Shown: positions 43,221-51,850 of the stretch, piece by piece
Layout: the number at the start of each line of letters is the position of its first letter
Numbering within the stretch: position 1 is the first letter of the stretch
Assembly (NCBI GenBank): GCA_019750135.1
Contig: JAIEOV010000008.1
Location: 1-64,000, forward strand
From: Reyranella sp.
Lineage (GTDB): Bacteria > Pseudomonadota > Alphaproteobacteria > Reyranellales > Reyranellaceae
Direction: 5' to 3'
DNA length: 64,000 nucleotides
The notes under the pieces: generated by a model
Seen by the model: only the letters and a program-made list of their open reading frames with translations
Databases searched by the model: none
What the model was told of the DNA's origin: nothing
Position numbers and translations under genes: made by a program

Positions 43221-43643
43221 CTAACCCCTGCGCGGAAGCGGGCGATGGCGGCTGAGCAGCGAGAACACGCCCAGCCCCGTCAGCACCTCGTGGCGCGGAC
43301 CATAGAGACGGCCCCTCACCTGCGCCATATGCTCGTCGTGGCCGATGATCTCGCCCTCGGCCTGCAGCCAGTCGCCGACGCGGCCGGGCCCCAGGTAGTC
43401 GAGCGACAGGTGCGCCGTCACCGCCCTGCGGCTCAGCGTGTGCAGCACTGCCGTGCCCATCGCCGAATCGAGGAACGCCGCCAGCATGCCGCCATGCACG
43501 ATGCCGAGCGCATTGGCGTGTTGGGGGCCGGGCAGGAAGCCGCGGATGGCGCGGCTGCCGTCGATCTTCTCGAACCACGGGCCGTTGGCCGCGGCAAAAC
43601 CGGACGCTTCGGTGAGCTTGCGAAAGCCTGGGGGAATAGCCAC
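43221..43643 (-). CDS. PaaI family thioesterase (first in operon)
   Basis: 140 residues from GTG 43643, the only start codon before the conserved core. ANALGIVHGGMLAAFLDSAMG holds the PaaI HGG motif and AHLSLDYLGPGRVGDWLQAEG follows. Three PaaI-type proteins occur within 3.3 kb (this one, 42712 and 45578), suggesting local amplification around CoA-ester metabolism. No specific substrate can be assigned. Confidence 0.8.
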   Translation of the reverse strand: MAIPPGFRKLTEASGFAAANGPWFEKIDGSRAIRGFLPGPQHANALGIVHGGMLAAFLDSAMGTAVLHTLSRRAVTAHLSLDYLGPGRVGDWLQAEGEIIGHDEHMAQVRGRLYGPRHEVLTGLGVFSLLSRHRPLPRRG

Positions 43644-43667
43644 GGGCCATTGTAGATCATGAAAGCC

Positions 43668-43710
43668 GAAGGGGTCACGAGCACCCGCAACGATGGCTCG
43701 TGACCCCTTC
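43668..43710. terminator. strong hairpin downstream of the TauE-like gene
   Basis: GAAGGGGTCACGAGC (43668-43682) is perfectly complementary to 43696-43710, a 15-bp stem with a 13-base loop. On the minus strand it follows the TauE-like gene and precedes the PaaI start; TTCGGCTTT comes after it. It is a probable terminator, although the T-run is weak. Confidence 0.5.
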
Positions 43711-43750
43711 CCTGCCCTCCCCGGGTGAACGCGTGGGGAGGAAGAGACGT

Positions 43751-44497
43751 TCAGGCGAGGCGCGCCATCAGGACCAGGCTGTAGCCGACGTAGTAGGTCG
43801 CGATGGTGGTGATGATGCGGTTCGACCAGACGCGGAACTGCTTGTCCGAGAGCTTCTCGAGCAGGAGCTTGCCGAGCGAGGTGCCGATCATCGACGAGGC
43901 GACGGCGATGGCGAGGAACCACGGCTCGACCGAGCCCGCCTGGTCGATCAGCGCGCCGAAGTAGACGAGCTTCAGGCTGTGGCTGAAGAGCTGACAGGCA
44001 GCCTTGGTGGCGATGATCTGCTTGCGCTCCAGGGTCGTGCGCAGAAACAGAGTGTCGAGCAAGGGGCCGGTGACGCCCGCGACCAGCATCAGCATCATGC
44101 AGATCGCACTGCCGCCCAGCATCTGGCCGGGGCCGAGGTTGCGCGGCAGCACGCTGTCGGGGATCGCCCGCACGATGAAGGGCGAGATGCCGAGCAGCAG
44201 CAGCGCCACCGCCCGGTCGGGCACGTAGAGCCAGAGCGACCACAGGCCGACCGAGAGCAGGCTGCCGACGATGCTGGCGGCGGCGATCTTCCACTCGATG
44301 TGGCGCCACCACAGGAAGGCGCGCCAGCCGTTGGAGGCCATCTGGGTCACCGCATGCAGCACCATGGCCTGCGGCAAGGGCATGACGACCAGCAGCACGC
44401 CGATCAGGATCAGGCCGCCCGCCATGCCGAACACGCCGGACAACAGGGCGGTGAAGATCATCAGGGCGGAAAGGCTGGCGGCGAGCAGGGCGGTCAT
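43751..44497 (-). CDS. TauE/SafE family membrane exporter
   Basis: 248 residues from ATG 44497 with GGAG seven bases upstream. Seven to eight hydrophobic segments are visible. LLSGVFGMAGGLILIGVLL is the TauE/SafE repeat motif, and the second half contains MLMLVAGVTGPLLDTLFL. Members move sulphite, sulphoacetate or other organic anions across the inner membrane. It is divergent from a LysR gene, so the LysR protein likely controls it in response to the transported anion. Confidence 0.83.
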   Translation of the reverse strand: MTALLAASLSALMIFTALLSGVFGMAGGLILIGVLLVVMPLPQAMVLHAVTQMASNGWRAFLWWRHIEWKIAAASIVGSLLSVGLWSLWLYVPDRAVALLLLGISPFIVRAIPDSVLPRNLGPGQMLGGSAICMMLMLVAGVTGPLLDTLFLRTTLERKQIIATKAACQLFSHSLKLVYFGALIDQAGSVEPWFLAIAVASSMIGTSLGKLLLEKLSDKQFRVWSNRIITTIATYYVGYSLVLMARLA

Positions 44498-44618
44498 GGC
44501 GGCGTCTCCGGTAGCGAAGTGCCGCCAGCATGAGCGTGGAATGTGCACACTTCAAATATATGATAAGTGGTATTTAGATATATTTCTCATATGCATTGCG
44601 CCCCGGCAAAGGCTCGCC
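44498..44618. promoter_or_regulatory. divergent TauE/LysR promoter region
   Basis: 121 bases with a strikingly AT-rich core (about 44552-44592: AAATATATGATAAG, TATTTAGATATATTT, CTCATATG) in otherwise GC-rich DNA. Several overlapping ATA-rich dyads of the T-N11-A type used by LysR proteins can be drawn; no single one is compelling. Confidence 0.45.
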
Positions 44619-45506
44619 ATGGAACTGCGCCATCTCCGTTACTTCGTCACCGTCGCGCGCGAGGGACACATCACGCGGGCGGCGGAGAAGCTCAACATGC
44701 AGCAGCCGCCGCTCAGCCAGCAGATCAAGGCGCTGGAGAGCGAGATCGACGCCGCCCTGTTCGTGCGCCATCCGCGCGGCGTCAGCCTGACCGACGCCGG
44801 CCGCTCCTTCCTGGCCGACGCCGAGGCGGTGCTGGCCGAGGTCGATCGCGCGGCCGCGAGGGCGCGCCGTACCGCGCGCGGCGAGGTCGGGCGCATCGCC
44901 GTGGGGTTCACCACCTCGGCCCCGTTCCATCCTCTGGTGGCGCGCGCTATCCGCGAGTTCCGTACCAACCGGCCCGACGTCTCCTTCGTGCTGGAGGAGA
45001 CCGGCTCGGGCGAGCTTCTGGCCGGCCTGCGCGAGGAGCGGCTCGACATCGCCTTCATCCGGTCGGGCCTGGCCGACCCTCAGGGGCTCGCCGTCCATGC
45101 CCTGCTGCAGGAAGACATGGTCGCCGCCCTGCCCGCGCGTCATCGCCTGGTCCGCCGACCGCGCCTCACCCTGAAGGACCTCGCGGAGGAGATCTTCATC
45201 CTCTACCGCCGGCCCGACGGGCGCGGGCTCTACGACGTCATCATCAGCGCCTGCACCGAGGCGGGCTTTAGCCCGCATGTCGGCCAGGAGGCGCCGCGCA
45301 TCGTCTCGACCCTGAACCTGGTGGCGGCGGGCCTCGGCATCACCATCGTGCCGGCGTCGCTGAGCCGCCTGCCGCTCGAGGGCGTCACCTACCGCACGCT
45401 GAGCGGGAGGCCCTCGATCAGCGTGCCGCTCAATCTCGCCTGCCGCGGCGACGAACGCTCGGCCGCGACCTTGGGCTTCATCGATCTGGTGCGCCGGTTG
45501 GCATGA
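44619..45506 (+). CDS. LysR family transcriptional regulator
   Basis: 295 residues from ATG 44619. The helix-turn-helix is ELRHLRYFVTVAREGHITRA, then LNMQQPPLSQQIKALE. The effector domain starts at VGRIAVGFTTSAPFHPLVA and closes with VAAGLGITIVPASLSRL, like aromatic-acid-type regulators (CatM/BenM group). It is divergent from the TauE-type exporter and followed by a PaaI thioesterase, so it probably senses an organic acid. Confidence 0.92.
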   Translation: MELRHLRYFVTVAREGHITRAAEKLNMQQPPLSQQIKALESEIDAALFVRHPRGVSLTDAGRSFLADAEAVLAEVDRAAARARRTARGEVGRIAVGFTTSAPFHPLVARAIREFRTNRPDVSFVLEETGSGELLAGLREERLDIAFIRSGLADPQGLAVHALLQEDMVAALPARHRLVRRPRLTLKDLAEEIFILYRRPDGRGLYDVIISACTEAGFSPHVGQEAPRIVSTLNLVAAGLGITIVPASLSRLPLEGVTYRTLSGRPSISVPLNLACRGDERSAATLGFIDLVRRLA

Positions 45507-45577
45507 TCTGCGTGCATACGATCCAATTCTAAACATTCATTTCTCGCATCCGACGCCGCGGCGCTAGGCTTCGCGCC

Positions 45578-46009
45578 ATGGTCGACGCCCCTCCCCCGCC
45601 CGGCTTCGAGCCGCTGTTTCGGACCAGTCCGTTCCTCGAACACCTCGGCCCGTTCTTCATGCGCAAGCAGGCCGACGGGACGTTCGTGGTCGGCGTGCGG
45701 GTCCAGCCTCATCACGCGAACGGCCGCGGCGTCGCCCATGGCGGGCTCCTGATGACGCTGTGCGACATCTCGCTGGGCTATCGCACGACGTCGAGCGTCG
45801 AGCCGCGGCCGATGCTGACGACGGCCAGCATCACCACCGACTTCGCGGGCTCGGCGAGGATCGGCGACTGGATCGAGGTCCATGTCGATGTCCACAAGGT
45901 CGGCGGCCGGCTCGCCTTCGCCAATTGCTACATCGTGCGCGACGGTGAGCGCATCGTGCATGCCAGCGGCGTATTTGCGCGCAGCGGGGATCGCGCCGCT
46001 ACTTCATAG
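45578..46009 (+). CDS. PaaI family thioesterase
   Basis: 143 residues. HHANGRGVAHGGLLMTLCDIS carries the HGG motif and the catalytic-type Asp; TASITTDFAGSARIGDWIEV follows as in PaaI. The start codon ATG 45578 gives the normal family length. It follows the LysR gene after 71 bases. The 3' end overlaps the 3' end of the phospholipase D-like gene by six bases. Confidence 0.87.
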   Translation: MVDAPPPPGFEPLFRTSPFLEHLGPFFMRKQADGTFVVGVRVQPHHANGRGVAHGGLLMTLCDISLGYRTTSSVEPRPMLTTASITTDFAGSARIGDWIEVHVDVHKVGGRLAFANCYIVRDGERIVHASGVFARSGDRAATS

Positions 46010-47845
46010 CGGCGGTCCGCCGTTCGGCCTGAAGCTCGGGCCTTTCCAGGGATCGGCAAAACCCTTCATGCGCTTGAACATGTCGACGCGCTTCTGCTTC
46101 AGGCTGCCGGGCTTGTAGGCGGCGAGCCAGCCGTCGGTCTCGTCGAGGAACAGCGACTGACGGTCGCGATTCTTCTTCTCCGTCTCGCTCAGCATCTTCC
46201 TGGTGCGCTCCTGCACCGAGCGGAAGTAGTAGTGATAGAAGAGCCGGTTGAACTCGGTGAAGTAGATGTCGGCGACGCGCTGGTTGCCGCGGATCACCAG
46301 CATGTTCTCGTCATTCTCGTTGGTCGAGGCGGTGCTGAAATTGGCCGAACCCGTGACCACGATCGGGTCGGTGCCGAGCGGATCCTTGAGCAGGAACTTG
46401 GAATGGATGTAGCTCACGTGCGAGTTGAGCTGCAGGAAGCGCGTGTTGGTCTCCTTGGCCCATTGATAGAGCGGTTCGGCGATGAACGAGCCGAACGCCT
46501 CGTAGATGTTGTTCTTGGCGTTGAGCTGGACGAACGGATCCTTGGTGCGCGGATTGGCCTTGTCCTCCTTCTCGAGCAGGAAGAACCCGATATGGCCGTC
46601 GGCCTTGTTGTCCTTCAACACGTCCTTGAAGACCTTGCTGATGCCGAAGGCGAGCGTGATGCAGGACGTGTCGCTCGCCTCGTCGACCATCTGGGCGTAC
46701 ATGTTGAGCACGCCCGGGCCGCTGCGCGGGCTGAAGACCGTCGTGATGCCCTTCTTGACCTTGGGCCATGACGTGGGCGCCGCGATGATGCCCTCGACGC
46801 CGTCCTTGAACTTTTTGTTGTTGGCCCTGACGGTCGCCGCGGCTTCGCCGTCCTTCCCGCCGGGGTCGGACTTCAAGACCTCCCAATAGGCCTGGAACTT
46901 CTTCGCCGTCTCGCCGTTGCGCACCCAGTGGCCGACATTGGTCTGGCCGTGGATGCCGCCGTCGGAAATGTTGGTCGAGCCGGTCCACACCTCGGCGGGC
47001 GTCTTCTGCTTGCCCTTGAGCAGCACCATGAACTTGTTGTGCTGGATGGCGCTGGTCCTGGCTTCGCGCAGGAACACGTTCGCCTTCGGCAGCTTCACCT
47101 TCTTGATCAGCGCGAGGTTCTCGGTGCGCGGGAAAGGAGGCTGCATCTTGCCCTTCACCTTGGCCCCGTTGTTCTTGGCGTCGACGATCACGCGCACGTC
47201 CACGCCGTCATCGAGCGCCTTCCTCAGCGCCTCGGCCACGGGCGGGTAGCGGAATTCGTAGAAGCAGCAGAGCAGCGTGTCGCCTTTCGCCGCATTGGCG
47301 ATGAACTTCAGGATGGCCTCGTCGAGATCGCGGCTCAGCCACTGCAAGGCCTCGGTGCGCTTGGCGCCCTTCAACTGGTCGGGCTTCTTGTTGCCGAACT
47401 CGCGGGTGTAGGCCTGGCTGCTGGCCACGCCGCGATTGAAGAAGATGTCGTGCTCCAGGGTGGAGAACAGCGGCTCGGTCTGCACGCGGATCGCCACCGG
47501 CTCGCCGCTGCGGTCGAGGTTCTTGGGCGTGCCCTTGAGCGGATGGAAAATGTACTCGTACTTGTGGTCCGGCTTGGCCGTGAAATCGTCCCACACGAAG
47601 CTCTGCACCGGGTGGTCCGAGGTCTTCACCTTGGTCGTCTCGTCGGGCTTGGGGATCACCGAGGGAAAGACCTTGAAGCCGAAGGCGTAGAAGTCCCGCT
47701 TGTCCTGGGGGTCGCTGCGCTCGACGGCAAAGCCCAGCAGGCCCTTGGTGCCGGCCTTGTCGGCAGCGATGGCGAAGGAGATGGTGTTCGTTCCGCTCAC
47801 GGCCAGGACCTGGTACGGGCCGGTTTTCGCTGACTTGAAGCGCAT
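46004..47845 (-). CDS. phospholipase D-like protein with two HKD regions
   Basis: 613 residues from ATG 47845. The first 200 form a beta-rich N-terminal domain (TISFAIAADKAGTKGLLGF). The first HKD region reads IQHNKFMVLL and then VWTGSTNIS, with Leu where the motif Asp should be. The second, YIHSKFLLKDPLG followed by VTGSANFS, is complete. Bacterial PLD-superfamily proteins act on phospholipids or nucleic acids; no signal peptide or membrane segment is evident. The single-gene context gives no further clue. A competent half plus a weakened half may still make one active site. Confidence 0.82.
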   Translation of the reverse strand: MRFKSAKTGPYQVLAVSGTNTISFAIAADKAGTKGLLGFAVERSDPQDKRDFYAFGFKVFPSVIPKPDETTKVKTSDHPVQSFVWDDFTAKPDHKYEYIFHPLKGTPKNLDRSGEPVAIRVQTEPLFSTLEHDIFFNRGVASSQAYTREFGNKKPDQLKGAKRTEALQWLSRDLDEAILKFIANAAKGDTLLCCFYEFRYPPVAEALRKALDDGVDVRVIVDAKNNGAKVKGKMQPPFPRTENLALIKKVKLPKANVFLREARTSAIQHNKFMVLLKGKQKTPAEVWTGSTNISDGGIHGQTNVGHWVRNGETAKKFQAYWEVLKSDPGGKDGEAAATVRANNKKFKDGVEGIIAAPTSWPKVKKGITTVFSPRSGPGVLNMYAQMVDEASDTSCITLAFGISKVFKDVLKDNKADGHIGFFLLEKEDKANPRTKDPFVQLNAKNNIYEAFGSFIAEPLYQWAKETNTRFLQLNSHVSYIHSKFLLKDPLGTDPIVVTGSANFSTASTNENDENMLVIRGNQRVADIYFTEFNRLFYHYYFRSVQERTRKMLSETEKKNRDRQSLFLDETDGWLAAYKPGSLKQKRVDMFKRMKGFADPWKGPSFRPNGGPPL

Positions 47846-47969
47846 TGGTTCCCCCGCTCGTTCGGCGATGCATCCTATTGTAGTATCATGTCCGCCAGTT
47901 TGCAATTTTCGCGTGTATTTGGACCGTCATCTGTTTGACACCAAGCACGGGTGATCTCTTGATAGTCGC

Positions 47970-48524
47970 ATGATCAAGACGATCGGCCATTCCAACCATC
48001 CGATCGAGCGCTTCGTCGACCTGCTGAAGGCGGGCGGCGTCGAGGCGGTGGTCGATGTGCGTTCCACCCCCTACTCGCGGCGCTTCCCGCAGTTCGGCCG
48101 CGAGCGGCTGGCGCAGAGCCTGTCGGCCGCCGGCATCCTCTACCGCTACGAGGGCGCAGCGCTGGGCGGCAAGCCCAAGGACGGCGCCGGCTACGACGCC
48201 TTGGCCGGGCGGCCGGAGTTCAAGGCGGCGCTCGACCGGCTGATCACGAGCTCGGCCGACGCCACGCTCTGCCTGATGTGCGCCGAGAAGGAGCCGCTCG
48301 ACTGCCATCGCACCGTGCTGGTGTCGCGTCGTCTCGCCGAACGCGGTGTCGAGATCGAGCATCTCCTGGCCGACGGCAAGCGCAAGCCGCATGCGGTGCT
48401 CGAGGAGGAACTGCTGGCGGCAAGCGGCGAGGGCGTGCCCGATCTTTTCACTACAACGGAAGACCGAGCCCACCGCCTTGCCCGCACCTGGCAACAGCGC
48501 GAACGCAAGATGAAGCGCGCGTAA
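47970..48524 (+). CDS. DUF488 family protein
   Basis: 184 residues. IKTIGHSNHPIERFVDLL, VVDVRSTPYSRRFPQF and LCLMCAEKEPLDCHRTVL are the defining DUF488 segments; the two conserved cysteines in CAEKEPLDCHR may be functional. The family is uncharacterised. It has its own promoter region with a good -35 (TTGACA at 47935-47940), although the matching -10 is weak. Confidence 0.88.
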   Translation: MIKTIGHSNHPIERFVDLLKAGGVEAVVDVRSTPYSRRFPQFGRERLAQSLSAAGILYRYEGAALGGKPKDGAGYDALAGRPEFKAALDRLITSSADATLCLMCAEKEPLDCHRTVLVSRRLAERGVEIEHLLADGKRKPHAVLEEELLAASGEGVPDLFTTTEDRAHRLARTWQQRERKMKRA

Positions 48525-48537
48525 GTCATTCTCTTGC

Positions 48538-48560
48538 GGACCGCGCGCGTCTTGCGCTTA
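48538..48560. repeat. REP-like palindrome, half copy
   Basis: GGACCGCGCGCGTCTTGCGC right after the DUF488 stop matches the left half of the element at 40194-40250 (GGACCGCGCGCATCTTGCGC) with one difference. The right half is missing. Confidence 0.5.
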
Positions 48561-48619
48561 CGTGTCCCTGCTGGCATTTTTCTTGCTGCGTGAACGTTCG
48601 TACAGGAACAGGGGCGCAC

Positions 48620-49849
48620 ATGAGCTTGAATCGTCGCAGCCTTCTCAAGGCCACAGCCATTGGCACTGCAGCGACAGTGACCAGTCCATTCATCATTCGC
48701 GATCTTCATGCCCAAGATATCATCAAGGTCGCCGGCATCCACGACACTTCGGGCGGGCTGGACATCTACGGCAAGCAGATGGTCGCCACGCTCGATCTGG
48801 CGGTCAATGAGATCAACGCCTCAGGCGGCGTCCTCGGCAAGAAGATCGCCCTGACCAACTACGATCCGCAGTCGAACATCCAGCTCTATACCCAGTACGC
48901 GACCGAGGCGGCGACCAAGGAGAAGGTCGCCGTGGTCCATGGCGGCATCACGTCGGCATCGCGCGAGGCCATCCGGCCGCTGCTCAAGCGCTTCAACACG
49001 CTCTACTTCTACAACACGCTGTACGAAGGCGGCGTCTGCGATCGCAACATCTTCTGCACCGGCTCGACGCCGGCGCAGACCGTCGAGAAGCTGGTGCCCT
49101 ACGTGCAGAAGAAGTGGGGCAAGAAGATCTACACCATCGCCGCCGACTACAATTACGGCCAGATCACCGCCAAGTGGGTGAAGAAATACGCGCAGGACAA
49201 TGGCGGCGAGGTCGTCCAGACCGACTTCTTCCCGCTCGACGTCACCGACTTCGGCCCGACCATCAAGAAGATCCAGGCCGCCAAGCCCGACCTCGTGATG
49301 TCGGCCCTGGTCGGGGCGGCGCACATCTCGTTCTATCGCCAGTGGGCGGCGGCGGGCATGAACAAGCAGATCCCGCTCGCCTCGACGACCTTCGGCAACG
49401 AGATCGTCATCACCTCGCCCGAGGAGCACAACGGCTATATCGTGGCCTTTGCCTATCTCGAAGGCATCGACACGCCGGCCAACAAGAAGTTCGTCGAGAC
49501 CGTGCACGGCAAGTACGGCATCCCGCACATGACCGAGCTCGCGACCATGACCTATCACGGCATGTATCTGTGGGCGAACGCCGTCAAGAAAGCAGGCTCG
49601 ATCGACCGCATGAAGGTGATCGAGGCGCTGGAAGGCAATGCCTCGTTCGACGGCCCGGCCGGCAAGACCACGATCGATCCGCAGACGCATCACACGGTGC
49701 TCGACGTCTATATCGGCGAGGCCAAGGACAAGAAGTTCAACGTGGTCGAGACGTTCTCGCAGCAGAAGCCATCCGACACCTCGGCGGTGTGCGACCTCAA
49801 GAAGAACCCCAACGAGAACAAGCAGTACGTGATCGACGTGAAGACCTGA
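48620..49849 (+). CDS. ABC transporter substrate-binding protein (Liv/Urt-type), Tat-exported
   Basis: 409 residues from ATG 48620. A twin-arginine signal opens the protein (SLNRRSLLKATAIG). The mature part fits the type I periplasmic binding fold of the UrtA/FmdD and amide group: VAGIHDTSGGLDIYGKQM, GGITSASREAIRPLL and TMTYHGMYLWANAVKKAGS. It is followed by two permeases, two ATPases and an amidase, so a small amide or urea-like compound is the likely ligand; branched-chain amino acids are less likely. Confidence 0.88.
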   Translation: MSLNRRSLLKATAIGTAATVTSPFIIRDLHAQDIIKVAGIHDTSGGLDIYGKQMVATLDLAVNEINASGGVLGKKIALTNYDPQSNIQLYTQYATEAATKEKVAVVHGGITSASREAIRPLLKRFNTLYFYNTLYEGGVCDRNIFCTGSTPAQTVEKLVPYVQKKWGKKIYTIAADYNYGQITAKWVKKYAQDNGGEVVQTDFFPLDVTDFGPTIKKIQAAKPDLVMSALVGAAHISFYRQWAAAGMNKQIPLASTTFGNEIVITSPEEHNGYIVAFAYLEGIDTPANKKFVETVHGKYGIPHMTELATMTYHGMYLWANAVKKAGSIDRMKVIEALEGNASFDGPAGKTTIDPQTHHTVLDVYIGEAKDKKFNVVETFSQQKPSDTSAVCDLKKNPNENKQYVIDVKT

Positions 49850-49850
49850 T

Positions 49851-49914
49851 CCCGGAGCGCGGACCTTCAGGTCCGCATCGTCGCATGAGCGGACCTGGAG
49901 GTCCGCGCTCCGGG
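49851..49914. repeat. REP-like nested palindrome (copy 3, best formed)
   Basis: Two 26-base arms, 49851-49876 and 49889-49914, are inverse repeats with one mismatch and a 12-base loop. Each arm contains its own hairpin (GCGGACCT-tc-AGGTCCGC). It lies between the binding-protein and permease genes of one ABC operon, where it could reduce read-through so that more binding protein than permease is made. Confidence 0.75.
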
Positions 49915-49925
49915 ACACAGGTTGC

Positions 49926-50792
49926 ATGGACTATTTCGTCATCCTCCTGCTGCAGATCGGCAGCGCCGTGGCGAGCCTGGTGCTCTTGAGCATCGGGCTC
50001 GCGGTGATCTTCGGCATGATGCGGGTCATCAACCTCGCGCACGGCGAGTTCCTGATGCTGGGCGGCTACGCTGCCATCACCGCCTACAACAAGGGCGTCA
50101 ATCTCTGGGTCGCCATGCTCGTGGTGGCGCCGCTCACCGTCGGCCTGTTCGGCGCGCTGGTCGAGCGGCTGGTGATCCGCCATCTCTATGGCCGGCTGAT
50201 CGACACCATGCTGGCGACCTGGGGCCTCAGCCTCGCCATGATCGGCTTCGTCACCGTGGTCTTCGGCAATACCGTGTCGGGCATCTCGGCCCCGTTGGGC
50301 AGCCTGCAGGTCGGCGCTTACCGCACCGGGGTCTACGAGCTGTTCCTGATCGTCGTGGCGGTGATCCTGCTGCTCGCGAGCTGGCTGGTGCTGCGCTACA
50401 CGCGGCTCGGCCTGATCGCCCGCGGCACCATGCAGAACGCCGCCATGGCGGCGGCGCTGGGCACCAATCCGTCGGCCGTCTATGCCGTGACCTTCGCCGT
50501 CGGCGCGGCGCTGACGGGCCTCGCCGGCGGGCTGCTGGCGCCGCTCTCCGGCGTCGTGCCGACGATCGGCGCGGCCTACATCGCCAAGGCCTTCATCACC
50601 GTGATCAGCGGTGGCGCCGCCATCCTGTCGGGCACCGCCATCGCCTCGGCATTGCTGGGCTCCATCAACGTCGTCGCCACCTTCGCCTTCACCTCGGTGC
50701 TGGGCGAGGTTGCGCTGCTGGTGGCGGCCGTCGTGCTGCTGCGGCTGCTGCCGCAGGGCATCACCGGCCGCTTCTTCCGGAGGGCGCTGTGA
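49926..50792 (+). CDS. ABC transporter permease, LivH/UrtB type
   Basis: 288 residues, about eight membrane segments. FGMMRVINLAHGEFLMLGGY is the LivH/UrtB signature at residues 36-55, and AVTFAVGAALTGLAGGLLAPL is typical of the second half. It forms the transmembrane channel with the next gene product. The stop overlaps the GTG start of the partner permease. Confidence 0.92.
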   Translation: MDYFVILLLQIGSAVASLVLLSIGLAVIFGMMRVINLAHGEFLMLGGYAAITAYNKGVNLWVAMLVVAPLTVGLFGALVERLVIRHLYGRLIDTMLATWGLSLAMIGFVTVVFGNTVSGISAPLGSLQVGAYRTGVYELFLIVVAVILLLASWLVLRYTRLGLIARGTMQNAAMAAALGTNPSAVYAVTFAVGAALTGLAGGLLAPLSGVVPTIGAAYIAKAFITVISGGAAILSGTAIASALLGSINVVATFAFTSVLGEVALLVAAVVLLRLLPQGITGRFFRRAL

Positions 50793-51850
50793 AAGCGCGC
50801 CTGTTGGCGGTCGTGGGCAATCTCAGCGTGCTGATCGCGGGAGTCGCCGTGCTGTTCGGCCTGCCGGCGCTGGGCGAAACATACCTGATCATCAATTCGA
50901 CGATCTTCGCCGCCTTCGCCATCCTGGCGCTCTCGCTCGCCCTGATCTGGGGCTATGCCGGCATCCTGTGCTTCGGCCAGGCGGCGTTCTTCGGCTTGGG
51001 CGGCTACACCTACGCCGTTACCGCCATCAACATGGGCGACACGACGGTGCCCGCCCTGCTCGCCGTGCTGGTCCCTGGCCTGTTCGCCGCCCTGCTCGGC
51101 TATTTCATGTTCTGGGGCCGCATCAGCGACGTCTATCTCGGCGTCATCACCCTCACCGTCTCTCTGATCTTCTACCGATTCATCAATCAGACGGCCGGCG
51201 AGCAGTGGAACATCGGCGATGCGCCGCTCGGCGGCTTCAACGGCATTCCGGCGACGCCCATCCTCAACTGGCCGGGCCGGCCTGGCGAGCAGCTGGCGCC
51301 CGAGGACATTTTCGCCCTGACCGTCGGGCTGCTGCTGATCGTCTACTTCGCCTGCAAGGCGCTGCTGGCCACGAACTTCGGCCGCGTCATCGTGGCGATC
51401 CGCGAGAACGAAACGCGCGCCGAACTGCTGGGCTACGACACCCGGGTCTACAAGCTCGCCATCTTCGTGATCGGCGGCGCGCTGGCCGGCCTCTCCGGCC
51501 TGCTGTTCGCCAACTCGGTGTTCGTCAGCCCCACCATGTTCAGCCTGCCGGTGAGCGGCCAGATCATCATCTGGGTGATCGTGGGTGGCCTCGGCACCCT
51601 GATCGGCCCGGTGATCGGCTGCGTCCTGATGCAGTTCTTGACCAACTATCTCGGCACGCTGAGCCAGATCAAAGGCTTCGGCTGGGTCGATCCCAACCTG
51701 GTGCTGGGCGTCCTGCTGGTGATCTTTGTGCTGGTCGTCCCGAAGGGGCTCACGGCGCTGGTCGCCGATACCTGGCGCTGGTCGATGGGCTTGCTGCGCA
51801 AGCCGCGCACAGAGGCACCGCCGACTGGCGAGCGGGCGACCAATTCATGA
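50789..51850 (+). CDS. ABC transporter permease, LivM/UrtC type
   Basis: 353 residues from GTG 50789, overlapping the previous stop. LALIWGYAGILCFGQAAFFG is the LivM/UrtC motif and VAIRENETRAELLGYDTRVY the conserved cytoplasmic loop contacting the ATPases. Its stop overlaps the ATPase start (ATGA at 51847). It partners the LivH-type permease. Confidence 0.92.
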   Translation: MKARLLAVVGNLSVLIAGVAVLFGLPALGETYLIINSTIFAAFAILALSLALIWGYAGILCFGQAAFFGLGGYTYAVTAINMGDTTVPALLAVLVPGLFAALLGYFMFWGRISDVYLGVITLTVSLIFYRFINQTAGEQWNIGDAPLGGFNGIPATPILNWPGRPGEQLAPEDIFALTVGLLLIVYFACKALLATNFGRVIVAIRENETRAELLGYDTRVYKLAIFVIGGALAGLSGLLFANSVFVSPTMFSLPVSGQIIIWVIVGGLGTLIGPVIGCVLMQFLTNYLGTLSQIKGFGWVDPNLVLGVLLVIFVLVVPKGLTALVADTWRWSMGLLRKPRTEAPPTGERATNS

